A stretch of 64,000 nucleotides of DNA from Sellimonas sp963559135 (GTDB lineage: Bacteria; Bacillota; Clostridia; Lachnospirales; Lachnospiraceae), in contig CAUWJP010000002.1 in assembly GCA_963559135.1 (NCBI GenBank), positions 1-64,000 on the forward strand, written 5' to 3'. Under the pieces are notes generated by a model. The model saw only the letters and a program-made list of their open reading frames with translations. It had not been told where the DNA came from and did no database searches. The first letter of the stretch is position 1, and the number at the start of each line of letters is the position of its first letter. The position numbers were made by a program, and so were the translations under genes. Below are positions 9,095 to 17,655 of the stretch, piece by piece.

Positions 9095-10186
9095 CTATTT
9101 CTTTGCTTTTCTGTTCATGCAGTACTTAAAGAATAATACAAATCCGCAGAAGTAAATGATGATCGCTGAAATCAGATCTGAAATCTGCGCACAATATACC
9201 ATCTTGTCCACATAGGAACCACCGCTTGTAATGTGCTGAATGAAAAATGCTGAGAAGATGCTTCCGATCGGATTCAGTCCTCCGAGGAATGCTGCTGCGA
9301 TTCCATTAAATCCCATAGCCGGCACTGCAGTCTGAGCACAGGACCACTGTTCGATTCCACTTAAGTAAAGGAATGCTGCTCCAAGTCCTGAAAGGCATCC
9401 TGCAATCACCATTGTAAGGATCATGTTGCGTTTTTCCTTCATACCTGCATATTTTGCGGCATTTTTATTTAATCCGGTTGCTTTTAATTCATATCCAAGT
9501 TTTGTTTTACTCATAATGACCCACACAAGAACCGCAATGATCACAGCAAGCGGAATGGCAATTGTGACATAACGGTTGTCTGAAAACAGTTTGTCCAGTC
9601 CCAGACTTGGGATCAGACCGCCCGGGCTATTTGTTTTCAGTGCCATTGTATAAGTAGTACTGGATTCTTTGACATTTGTCAGAAGCATATTCACACTGTA
9701 AAGGCTGATCCAGTTCAGCATGATTCCTGCAATAACCTCATTTACATTCAGGTACGCTTTCAGTATTCCCGCAATTCCTCCGAGGATTCCGCCGCCGATC
9801 ATGGCTGCGATCATGCAGATATACCAAGGCATCTGATAAGCCAGTGCAAGATAAAGAGCAAGTCCTGCACCTACCGCATACTGTCCGGAAGCTCCGATGT
9901 TGAAAAGCCCTACTTTATAGGCGAACAAAATAGACAATGTACACATCAGAAGCGGCGCAGTCTTAGCAAGTGTACTTCCGAAATATTCCAGCGCAACTTC
10001 CGGTCTAGGGAAGTATAAAAAGTTTTTAAGGATCGATGTCATCGCATCCCAGGCCCCTGCCGGATTAATACATAACAGTACAACATATCCTACGATCAGT
10101 CCGAGTGCAATACAGATCAGAGAGGCCACGACAGTCTGCACACCGTCAATCTGCAGAAACCGTTTCTTTTCATTTTTTGTATTCAT
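9095..10186 (-). CDS. Nucleoside ABC transporter permease (first subunit)
   Basis: Larger permease partner, 363 residues with about 9-10 hydrophobic segments. It carries the GLFNIGASGQYAVGAG segment near 94-109, the KAYLNVNEVIAGIMLNWIS stretch near 142-160 and the coupling loop KLGYELKATGLNKNAAKYAG near 228-247. All are typical of BPD_transp_2 permeases of the sugar/nucleoside (BMP) class. Its start overlaps the ribosome-binding region just 3 bases past the ATPase stop, implying coupled translation. Confidence 0.92.
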   Translation of the reverse strand: MNTKNEKKRFLQIDGVQTVVASLICIALGLIVGYVVLLCINPAGAWDAMTSILKNFLYFPRPEVALEYFGSTLAKTAPLLMCTLSILFAYKVGLFNIGASGQYAVGAGLALYLALAYQMPWYICMIAAMIGGGILGGIAGILKAYLNVNEVIAGIMLNWISLYSVNMLLTNVKESSTTYTMALKTNSPGGLIPSLGLDKLFSDNRYVTIAIPLAVIIAVLVWVIMSKTKLGYELKATGLNKNAAKYAGMKEKRNMILTMVIAGCLSGLGAAFLYLSGIEQWSCAQTAVPAMGFNGIAAAFLGGLNPIGSIFSAFFIQHITSGGSYVDKMVYCAQISDLISAIIIYFCGFVLFFKYCMNRKAKK

Positions 10187-10189
10187 ATC

Positions 10190-11716
10190 CTACACCTCCT
10201 GTTTCTTCGCACCGGTCATATACAGACCAAGTTCCTCGACAGTTACTTCGTCCGGCTTGAATTCTCCGACCAGTCTTCCTTCGTACATAACTAAAATCCG
10301 GTCCGGCACATCCATAACTTCATCAAGTTCCAGACTGACAAGAAGAACGGCCTTTCCTGCATCTCTCTGCTCAATCAGCTGTTTATGAATGAATTCAATC
10401 GCTCCGATATCGACACCTCTGGTCGGCTGTACCGCAATCAGAAGATCCGGATCTTTATCAATTTCTCTCGCAATAATTGCTTTCTGCTGATTTCCTCCCG
10501 ACATGGATCGTACGATTGTGGAAGATCCCTGTCCGGAACGAACATCATATTCTTCAATCAGTCTGTCCGAGTATTCCCGGATTTCTTTCCTTTTTAATAA
10601 TCCAAACTTATTGGTAAACTGCGGCTCAAAATATTTCTGAAGCACCATATTGTCTTCCAGTGAATAATCCAGAACCAACCCGTGTTTATGACGGTCTTCC
10701 GGTATATGGCTCATCCCCATAGTAGAACGCTGACGAACAGATGCTTTCGTAATATCTTTTCCATTCAGACTAATTTGTCCGCTCTTTAACGGTTCCAGTC
10801 CTGACAGACCATAAACAAGTTCTGTCTGCCCGTTTCCGTCAATTCCTGTCACACAGACAATTTCTCCTTTGCGAACCTGGAAAGACATATCCTGCACAGC
10901 ATCTTTTTTATTCTGTCCTGCAACAGTCATATTCCTGACATCCAGAACAACTTCTCCCGGTTTTGCCTCCTCTTTTTCTACTTTGAAAGATACATTTCTT
11001 CCTACCATCATGGCTGAAAGTTTCTCAGGTGTTGTATCCTTCGTCTCCACCGTTCCGACATATTTTCCTTTTCTGAGTACAGTACAGCGGTCTGAAACTT
11101 CCATGATTTCATTGAGTTTGTGAGATATGAAAAGGATGCTCTTTCCTTCTTTTGCAAGCCCTTTCATGATCTGCATCAGTTCATCAATCTCCTGGACTGT
11201 CAGTACAGCTGTCGGCTCGTCGAAAATCAGAATCTCATTGTCCCTGTACAGCATCTTTAAAATTTCCGTTCTCTGCTGCATTCCAACTGTGATATTTTCA
11301 ACAATGGCATCCGGATCAATCTGAAGATGATACCGTTCAGACAGTTCCATCACTTTTTTCCTTGCTTCGTCTTTTTTCAGTAATCCTCCCTGGACAGGCT
11401 CAGCTCCAAGAATAATGTTGTCCAGTACGGAGAAGCATTCCACCAGCTTGAAATGCTGATGTACCATTCCGATTCCCAGTGCATTGGCATCATTCGGGTT
11501 TTTGATTTCTACTTTTTTCCCATCTTTTCTGATTTCACCTTCTTCCGGCTGATAAAGTCCGAACAGAACGCTCATGAGGGTGGATTTTCCCGCACCATTC
11601 TCCCCAAGGAGCGCATGAATCTCACCTTTTTTCAGCTGCAGGGTGATATTGTCGTTTGCTATAATACCAGGAAATCTCTTCGTAATATTGAGCATTTCAA
11701 CTGCGTATTCTCCCAT
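10190..11716 (-). CDS. Nucleoside ABC transporter ATPase, tandem nucleotide-binding domains
   Basis: Two fused ATPase domains in 508 residues, the architecture of YufO/NupO, RbsA and MglA. Domain 1 has Walker A GENGAGKST near 38-46, Q-loop HQHFKL and Walker B ILIFDEPTAVL near 162. Domain 2 has a degenerate Walker A GIDGNGQTEL near 293, but keeps the signature SGGNQQK near 410. The degenerate second P-loop is normal in this class. It powers import through the two permeases that follow. Confidence 0.95.
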   Translation of the reverse strand: MGEYAVEMLNITKRFPGIIANDNITLQLKKGEIHALLGENGAGKSTLMSVLFGLYQPEEGEIRKDGKKVEIKNPNDANALGIGMVHQHFKLVECFSVLDNIILGAEPVQGGLLKKDEARKKVMELSERYHLQIDPDAIVENITVGMQQRTEILKMLYRDNEILIFDEPTAVLTVQEIDELMQIMKGLAKEGKSILFISHKLNEIMEVSDRCTVLRKGKYVGTVETKDTTPEKLSAMMVGRNVSFKVEKEEAKPGEVVLDVRNMTVAGQNKKDAVQDMSFQVRKGEIVCVTGIDGNGQTELVYGLSGLEPLKSGQISLNGKDITKASVRQRSTMGMSHIPEDRHKHGLVLDYSLEDNMVLQKYFEPQFTNKFGLLKRKEIREYSDRLIEEYDVRSGQGSSTIVRSMSGGNQQKAIIAREIDKDPDLLIAVQPTRGVDIGAIEFIHKQLIEQRDAGKAVLLVSLELDEVMDVPDRILVMYEGRLVGEFKPDEVTVEELGLYMTGAKKQEV

Positions 11717-11743
11717 GTTCCTTTCCTCCTTCCGGTATTTCTT

Positions 11744-12931
11744 CTACATGATTGATCCTTGTCTTTCGTCCACTTTTACTTCTACTGCCGGCATCTTGTC
11801 TGTAGAGTTGTCGATCTTGATTTGTCCATCATAAATCTTTTCGACGAGTTCATGATAATCATCTACAGTAAAGCCATCATTCCATTGTGTTGCATCTTCC
11901 GGAAGTCCTACATAGTTTACTGTCGTATCTGTTCCCGAAATCAATCCAAGATTTTCAATCTTTCCTACATGTTCCTCCCATGTATCATCAACAATAATGG
12001 AATTCAACATCGCTTTTACTGTTGCTCCCAGACCTTTCATTGCCGATGTCACTGTCATTCCTTCGCCGTACGCATCGATAATCGGAGACTGGTCACTGTC
12101 CACACCGATCATCTTTCCACCCACTTTTGCTGCCGCCTCTGCCGCAGAAGTGAAGATTCCACCGCCGCACGCAAATACAATCTCTGTTCCCTGACTGTAC
12201 CAGGTATCCATCGCCGCCGTAATTTCTGTGGAACCGTAAAACTGTCCGCCGTATGCATACTCAACTTCAACCTGATCTACAATCCCCAGCTCTTTAGCCG
12301 CATCATTGATTCCCTGCACATAGCCGAATCCATAACGCATAACCGCCGGCACTGCCTGTCCACCAAGGAATCCAAGTTTTCTGTATCCAAGCTTCACAGC
12401 TGCATATCCGGCCATGTATCCCGGAATTTCTTCCTGATATACCGCACAGTATGTGTTTTTCGTATTATAGTAGTCTGCCGCTTCATAAGCATCCGGATTT
12501 TCATAATATTTACTTCCGACTGCCGCTGCAATAATGTCTCCCGCAGTCATGTCAAGTGCAATAAATTTCACATCCGGATATTTATATGTTACTTCTACCA
12601 GTGCCGGTGCGAAGATGTATCCAGGCATTACAATGATGTTGTAACCCTCAGCTACAGCCACATCGATCATAGCAATCCGGGCATAATCTGTATCACCGTC
12701 CGGTTTTTTGTATGTGAAATCAATATTATTATCCGTACAATATTCAAGACATGCTTCATAGGTCGTCTGGTTAAAAGACTGGTCCGTAATATCACCGCTG
12801 TCTGTAATCATAGCCACACGATATTTGGAGTTTCCACTGCCCTGGCTTGATTTTGACGGTCCGCATCCTACAGCAGCAATCGCCATGCAGACTATGAGAA
12901 CTAAAGCGGTAAGTCGTTTCATTCGTTTCAT
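11744..12931 (-). CDS. BMP-family nucleoside-binding lipoprotein
   Basis: Extracellular substrate-binding lipoprotein of the Bmp/TmpC/PnrA family, 395 residues. A lipoprotein signal peptide ends in AAVGC (lipidated Cys23). The mature part contains YRVAMITDSGDITDQSFNQ near 37-55, the N-terminal purine-nucleoside binding strand of BMP proteins, plus GYMAGYAAVKLG and VFACGGGIFTSA. It is the first ABC gene of the operon, between deoB and the ATPase. Known relatives bind purine and pyrimidine nucleosides; specificity here is inferred from context. Confidence 0.93.
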   Translation of the reverse strand: MKRMKRLTALVLIVCMAIAAVGCGPSKSSQGSGNSKYRVAMITDSGDITDQSFNQTTYEACLEYCTDNNIDFTYKKPDGDTDYARIAMIDVAVAEGYNIIVMPGYIFAPALVEVTYKYPDVKFIALDMTAGDIIAAAVGSKYYENPDAYEAADYYNTKNTYCAVYQEEIPGYMAGYAAVKLGYRKLGFLGGQAVPAVMRYGFGYVQGINDAAKELGIVDQVEVEYAYGGQFYGSTEITAAMDTWYSQGTEIVFACGGGIFTSAAEAAAKVGGKMIGVDSDQSPIIDAYGEGMTVTSAMKGLGATVKAMLNSIIVDDTWEEHVGKIENLGLISGTDTTVNYVGLPEDATQWNDGFTVDDYHELVEKIYDGQIKIDNSTDKMPAVEVKVDERQGSIM

Positions 12932-12958
12932 GTCTTTTTCCTCCTTTCAGAATGACAG

Positions 12959-14149
12959 TTATTTGAGATCAGAAAGCAACGATGTTCCAATCGTTCCTTC
13001 CGGCATAGTAAGCCCGAAATTATCAATGATCGTTGCTCCTATTACCGCAAAAGTATCCTGTTCCGGCAGCATTCCACTTCCCTCCATGGATCTGGAATAC
13101 GCAAGGAACGGTACTTTTTCTCTTGTATGATCCGTTCCGGTGTATGTCGGATCGTTTCCGTGATCTGCAGTAATAATCAAAAGATCATCTTCTCTTAATT
13201 TTTCCAGCAGTACAGCAAGCTTTTCGTCAAACATCTCAAGTTCGCGAGCGTATCCTTCCGGGTTCCTTCTGTGTCCCCATTTTGCATCAAAATCTACCAG
13301 ATTGACAAAGCAAAGACCGTGGAAGTCCTTGTCTGCCAGTTCAATAGTCTGCTCCATTCCATGAACAGATGATTGCGACTTGTACGCCTCCGTAATTCCC
13401 TCGCCGTCAAAAATATCCTTGATTTTTCCGACAGAAATTACATCCAGTCCATGATCTTTCAACTCATTCAATGCAGTTCTGATCGGTGGTTTCAGTGCAT
13501 AATCATGACGGTTGCTTGTACGTTCAAATTCTCCTGCTTTTTTCCCAACATACGGTCTTGCGATAACCCTGCCGACTCTCCATTCTTCTTTCATTGTCAG
13601 TTCTCTGGCAATTTCACAGCAACGATACAATTCATCCAATCCAAATGTTTCTTCGTTTCCACAGATCTGAAGTACAGAGTCTGCAGAAGTGTACACGATC
13701 ATATGTCCGGTTGCCATTTCTTCTTCGCCAAGTTCATCAATGATTTCTGTCCCGCTGGCGCTTTTATTTCCAATAATTTTGTGCCCCGTTCTTCGTTCCA
13801 GCTCTTCAATCAGTTCTTTAGGAAATCCATGCTCGGTAAATGTCTGAAATGGTTTCTTTGTTTCTACTCCCATAATCTCCCAATGTCCGGTCATCGTATC
13901 TTTTCCATTGCTTCTCTCACGGAGTGCCGCCTGATATCCCAGCGGATTCTCTACTGCCGGCACCTGACGAAGCTTTGTCAGATTTGCAATTCCCATTTTC
14001 TGAAGTGAAGGAATGCGAAAGCTGGCCACTGATTCCGAAATATGAGCCAGGGTATTAACTCCTCTGTCTCCGAATTTCTCCCCGTCCGGCATAACGCCGA
14101 TTCCAAGGGAATCTATTACAATTACAAATACTCTTTTTTGCTGCTTCAT
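12959..14149 (-). CDS. deoB: Phosphopentomutase
   Basis: Interconverts (deoxy)ribose 1-phosphate and 5-phosphate, linking nucleoside phosphorolysis to deoC and the pentose phosphate pathway. The start with AGGAAAATAATG gives MKQQKRVFVIVIDSLGIG and 396 residues; the 12-residue upstream extension is unlikely. Alkaline-phosphatase-superfamily metal motifs are present: the DSLG aspartate near 13, GKDTMTGHWEI near 82 holding the phosphoacceptor threonine, and ITADHGNDPTYTGTDHTRE near 325. Confidence 0.97.
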   Translation of the reverse strand: MKQQKRVFVIVIDSLGIGVMPDGEKFGDRGVNTLAHISESVASFRIPSLQKMGIANLTKLRQVPAVENPLGYQAALRERSNGKDTMTGHWEIMGVETKKPFQTFTEHGFPKELIEELERRTGHKIIGNKSASGTEIIDELGEEEMATGHMIVYTSADSVLQICGNEETFGLDELYRCCEIARELTMKEEWRVGRVIARPYVGKKAGEFERTSNRHDYALKPPIRTALNELKDHGLDVISVGKIKDIFDGEGITEAYKSQSSVHGMEQTIELADKDFHGLCFVNLVDFDAKWGHRRNPEGYARELEMFDEKLAVLLEKLREDDLLIITADHGNDPTYTGTDHTREKVPFLAYSRSMEGSGMLPEQDTFAVIGATIIDNFGLTMPEGTIGTSLLSDLK

Positions 14150-14165
14150 TATTTTCCTGCCTTTC

Positions 14166-14576
14166 TTACAGATTGCCCGGACCAAAGCCCTGCGGCATCA
14201 GATCTTTCAAAGTGTAAATCTGATAATCATCTTTTCCTTTTGCAAGGATGATCTGAAATTCGTCCGGCTGGCAGAATTCCATCATCACCTGTCTGCACAC
14301 TCCACAAGGAGGAGCAAAATCTTCCAGTACTCCTTCTTTGCCCCCTACGATACAGATTGCGTCAAATTCCCGAACTCCTTCGCTGACTGCTTTAAAAAAA
14401 GCGGTCCTCTCTGCACAGTTCGTCGGTGTGTACGCTGCATTTTCGATATTGCATCCAGTATAGATTGTTCCGTTTTTTGCAAGAAGTGCTGCCCCTACTT
14501 TAAAGTGGGAATATGGGGTGTAAGAAAATGCAAGCTGTGCGATCGCCGTCTCAATCAATGTCTCTGTCTGCGTCAT
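14166..14576 (-). CDS. cdd: Cytidine deaminase
   Basis: Zinc enzyme deaminating cytidine and deoxycytidine to (deoxy)uridine, 136 residues, the tetrameric class. The zinc motif pair is visible as NCAERTAFF near 53-61 and PPCGVCRQVMMEF near 88-100, and the substrate motif GCNIENAAY near 41. It feeds uridine to the uridine phosphorylase encoded just upstream. Genes before and after are within 20 bases, in one operon. Confidence 0.97.
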   Translation of the reverse strand: MTQTETLIETAIAQLAFSYTPYSHFKVGAALLAKNGTIYTGCNIENAAYTPTNCAERTAFFKAVSEGVREFDAICIVGGKEGVLEDFAPPCGVCRQVMMEFCQPDEFQIILAKGKDDYQIYTLKDLMPQGFGPGNL

Positions 14577-14589
14577 CTGCCATTCCCCC

Positions 14590-15375
14590 TTATTTTCCGG
14601 ACTTTTTATCTGCTTTAATCAGCTTTCTGATCGCACCTACTGCTACCTGGATCGCCATATCCGTATCATGTACAACTGGATTTTCCAGGCCTTTCTTTTC
14701 ACGTTCCTGATTTGCCAGAACAAGGAAACAAGATCCTGCCCTTACTCCCAGATGGCTTGCCACAACAAAAAGCGCTGCAGATTCCATCTCGGAAGCAAGA
14801 CATCCTAAGCGCTTCCATGCTTCCCATTTATTCATAAGTTCATAGCCAACCGGCATTCTTTCCGGTGAATGCTGTCCGTAAAAAGAATCTTTACACTGTA
14901 CGACACCTACATGATATGGACTTTCCAGTTCTTCAGCTGACTGCATCAATGCATTTATCACATGAATGTCTGCCACCGCCGGGAATTCGATCGGTGCGTA
15001 TTCTTTACTGGTTCCTTCCATACGGATCGCTCCGTTTGCAATCACCACATCACCGCTTTTCACATCCAGCTGCATTCCTCCGCATGTTCCTATCCGAACA
15101 AAAGTATCCGCTCCTGCATTGACGAGCTCCTCCATTGCGATAGACGCTGACGGTCCGCCGATTCCGGTAGATGTCACACTTACTTTTTCCCCATCCAGAT
15201 ATCCGGTATATGTAACATATTCTCTGCTGTCAGCTACCAATACCGGATCATCAAAATATTTTGCTATTTTCTCACATCGTTTCGGATCTCCCGGAAGAAT
15301 CACATAACGTCCCACATCTCCCTTTCCGACTTGAATATGATATTGTTTACTTGTATCCTCTGAATAATTCATCAT
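14590..15375 (-). CDS. udp: Uridine phosphorylase
   Basis: Phosphorolyses uridine to uracil and ribose 1-phosphate. The hexameric NP-II family features are VILPGDPKRCEKIA near 26-39, the phosphate arginine in VRIGTCGGM near 92, and the uracil-specific stretch EGTSKEYAPIEFPAVAD near 120-136 that separates Udp from DeoD. ESAALFVVAS near 203 holds the ribose-binding glutamate. Two adjacent ATGs (15375 and 15372) follow a GGAGG; the second has the better spacing. It opens the 13-gene nucleoside operon. Confidence 0.93.
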   Translation of the reverse strand: MMNYSEDTSKQYHIQVGKGDVGRYVILPGDPKRCEKIAKYFDDPVLVADSREYVTYTGYLDGEKVSVTSTGIGGPSASIAMEELVNAGADTFVRIGTCGGMQLDVKSGDVVIANGAIRMEGTSKEYAPIEFPAVADIHVINALMQSAEELESPYHVGVVQCKDSFYGQHSPERMPVGYELMNKWEAWKRLGCLASEMESAALFVVASHLGVRAGSCFLVLANQEREKKGLENPVVHDTDMAIQVAVGAIRKLIKADKKSGK

Positions 15376-15493
15376 CAAACCTCCGTTTCCTTTACTGGAT
15401 ATGGTAGACAGTCTTTCGTTTTTTCATACCTGAAACAGACTGTCTGTCCTGTTTTCGCTTCTTCTACTTGCATCTTACCCGCATTTTTGCATC

Positions 15494-15518
15494 AAAAAAA
15501 GGACTCGAGTCCCTTTTT
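15494..15518. repeat. Perfect palindrome with flanking T/A runs (terminator-like)
   Basis: The core GGACTCGAGTCC is flanked by A-runs and T-runs, so the structure is terminator-like on both strands. It lies between the divergent udp operon and the VanR-like gene, about 120 bases before udp. It could be an attenuator in the udp leader (the minus strand has a run of seven T after it), or a divider between the two units. Confidence 0.5.
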
Positions 15519-15541
15519 GTGTAATTACGTGACTTTACACA
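15518..15541. promoter_or_regulatory. Inverted repeat TGTGTAA-N10-TTACACA, candidate operator
   Basis: A 7-bp perfect inverted repeat sits in the divergent region. Its downstream edge is about 22 bases upstream of a TATAAT (15564-15569) facing the two-component genes. No good -35 exists at 17 bases from that TATAAT, which fits an activator-dependent promoter. The half-site spacing is wider than a classic CRP/FNR box, so the binding protein could be the response regulator or the Crp-like protein of the operon. Confidence 0.4.
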
Positions 15542-15664
15542 ATTTCGTAACACAGTCTTTGTCTATAATGCTCATAATTTAAAGTGGATTTTTCTTCCCG
15601 ACTTGACAGTTTCCCGATTCTGTGCAAGGATTTTAACAGTAATTCAAACAGGAGATACAATGTT

Positions 15665-16393
15665 ATGAAAAAGAAAATATTAATTGTAGATGATGAACAG
15701 GCTATCGCCGATCTGGTAGAGGTCTACCTTACCAACGAAGGTTTTGAAGTTCTGAAATTCTATAATGGGACTGATGCATTAAACTGTATAAATACAGAAG
15801 ATCTTTCTATGGCAATACTTGATGTTATGCTTCCTGATATTGATGGTTTCAAGCTTTGCCAGGAAATTCGTAAGGAATATTTTTACCCGGTTATCATGCT
15901 GACTGCACGTACCGAAGATATGGACAAGATTCTCGGACTTACGATCGGCGCGGATGATTATATCACCAAACCATTCAATCCTCTGGAACTTGTAGCAAGA
16001 GTCAAGACACAATTTAGACGTTATGAGAAGTACAACCATCCTCTCATGTCCGACCATACAGAGGGACCTGAGTCTCCTCAGACATCCGCCTCTGATTGCG
16101 TGATTGATATCCGTGGTCTGAGCATCGATAAATCTGCACATAAATGTACTTTCAACGGCAGCCCCCTTGCACTGACACCCCGGGAATTTTCCATCTTATG
16201 GTATTTGTGCGAAAACAAAGGACGTGTCATCTCTTCCGAAGAACTTTTCGAACAAGTGTGGGGAGAAAAATTTCTGGATAACAACAACACGGTCATGGCT
16301 CATATCGGAAGAATTCGTGAAAAAATGAAAGACTCCGGCCGGAAGCCGAAGTACATCAAAACAGTATGGGGAGTGGGGTATCAAATTGAATAA
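15665..16393 (+). CDS. OmpR/VanR-family response regulator
   Basis: Two-component response regulator, 242 residues from an ATG preceded by CAGGAGATA. The receiver domain has the acidic pair DDE at 9-11, phospho-accepting Asp53 in ILDVMLPD, and the lysine in GADDYITKPF near 105. The C-terminal winged helix resembles VanR/WalR (LTPREFSILWYLCENKG, then GYQIE at the end). It overlaps the following kinase gene by 8 bases. Likely targets are its own operon and the C39-type peptidase gene; no ligand or resistance role is shown by the sequence. Confidence 0.92.
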   Translation: MKKKILIVDDEQAIADLVEVYLTNEGFEVLKFYNGTDALNCINTEDLSMAILDVMLPDIDGFKLCQEIRKEYFYPVIMLTARTEDMDKILGLTIGADDYITKPFNPLELVARVKTQFRRYEKYNHPLMSDHTEGPESPQTSASDCVIDIRGLSIDKSAHKCTFNGSPLALTPREFSILWYLCENKGRVISSEELFEQVWGEKFLDNNNTVMAHIGRIREKMKDSGRKPKYIKTVWGVGYQIE

Positions 16394-17495
16394 ACAGACA
16401 TCAAATCAACTTTCAAGACAGCTTCGCCGCCGGCTTCTTTACCGCTTTATATTTTCGTACCTGATCTACATCGGGATCGGCGGCTTTCTCTTTCTTCTCG
16501 TATACTGGTATTACCATACACAAATATGGTTTGGATATGAGACTTTTTATATTCTCGTTTCTACGCTGGAACGTTTTCATGATATTTTTTTGTTTTTATA
16601 TCTGATAGCCGGGGCGTTGTTTTTCGGTTACCGTTTTCTTTCCCGATCCTGTTTCTATCTGGACGAGCTTTTGAATGCTTCCGACAGCCTTTGGAAAAAT
16701 CAGGAAGAACCGGTTACCATGTCCGACGATCTTCGCGAAGTGTCCCTGCATATGAATGAGGTTCGACTGAATATACTAGAAAGCCAGAAGGCTGCTGCTT
16801 CGGCGGAGCAACGGAAAAATGATCTTGTTGTATATCTGGCTCACGATCTTAAAACTCCGCTGACTTCCGTGATCGGCTATCTGACACTCCTTCACGACGA
16901 GAGAAAGATCTCCCCGGATCTGCAGGAGAAGTATCTTGGTGTTGCTTTGGAAAAAGCGGAACGCCTGGAAGATCTGATTAATGAATTTTTCGATATTACC
17001 AGGTTTAATCTGACACACCTTTCACTGGATCTGAACCGGATTAATCTGACCCGTATGCTGGAGCAGACTATCTACGAATTTGCCCCGATGTTTGCAGAAA
17101 AAAATCTCGATTATGATTTCCAGGCACCAGCGGATCTCTATTTCCTCTGTGACCCTGACAAGCTCCAACGTGTCTTTGACAATCTGCTCAGAAATGCAGT
17201 CAATTACAGTTTTCGAGACTCAGTAATCCGGATTCATCTGCTCCTCGATATGGGAATTCTGACTCTTACGGTAGAAAACGAAGGTGCTACTATTCCTCAC
17301 GAAAAACTCGACCGGATCTTTGAACAGTTCTTCCGTCTTGATTCTTCCCGTGGCTCCGGAAGCGGTGGTGCCGGTCTTGGTCTTGCAATTGCAAAAGAGA
17401 TTGTGGAACTTCATGGGGGACAGATTTCCGCCGAAAGCCATGATAACCGGGTAATCTTTACGGTGAAACTTCCTTATTCGTCAGGAAATCGTTAG
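16386..17495 (+). CDS. VanS-like sensor histidine kinase
   Basis: Membrane kinase of 369 residues starting at a TTG inside the regulator's last codons. Two transmembrane segments (about 20-41 and 66-84) bracket a short extracellular loop of ~25 residues, too small for a large sensor domain. The phospho-accepting histidine is His153 in LAHDLKTPLTS. The ATPase domain has the N box FDNLLRNAVNYS near 260 and G boxes GSGGAGLGLAIAKEIV near 330. The short loop suggests sensing at or in the membrane, as in VanS-type or intramembrane-sensing kinases. Confidence 0.92.
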   Translation: MNKQTSNQLSRQLRRRLLYRFIFSYLIYIGIGGFLFLLVYWYYHTQIWFGYETFYILVSTLERFHDIFLFLYLIAGALFFGYRFLSRSCFYLDELLNASDSLWKNQEEPVTMSDDLREVSLHMNEVRLNILESQKAAASAEQRKNDLVVYLAHDLKTPLTSVIGYLTLLHDERKISPDLQEKYLGVALEKAERLEDLINEFFDITRFNLTHLSLDLNRINLTRMLEQTIYEFAPMFAEKNLDYDFQAPADLYFLCDPDKLQRVFDNLLRNAVNYSFRDSVIRIHLLLDMGILTLTVENEGATIPHEKLDRIFEQFFRLDSSRGSGSGGAGLGLAIAKEIVELHGGQISAESHDNRVIFTVKLPYSSGNR

Positions 17496-17566
17496 AATTT
17501 TGTAGGAAAAAATAAGGATTTCTGTTCTGAAATCCGCGAAAATCAAATATTCTTCTCTGCTATAGT

Positions 17567-17616
17567 AAAAGCGTGCCAGGAAAGTCCTTTGGGATTTTCC
17601 GACACGCTTTTCGTTT
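17567..17616 (+). terminator. Intrinsic terminator after the two-component genes
   Basis: Stem AAAGCGTG/CACGCTTT with an inner GAAA-TCC/GGA-TTTC helix, followed by TTCGTTTTTTC. It separates the kinase from the peptidase gene, so the latter probably has partial readthrough or its own promoter. Confidence 0.75.
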
Positions 17617-17655
17617 TTTCATACAAATCAATATACATGAAAGGAAGAATCTACT

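Noticed and set aside
11759..12850. 363-codon plus-strand ORF opposite the BMP lipoprotein gene
   Set aside because: Shadow of the strong minus-strand gene; the translation resembles no protein.
15518..15541. Classic CRP/FNR site
   Set aside because: Half-sites are spaced wider than TGTGA-N6-TCACA, so I call it only an inverted repeat of unknown binder.
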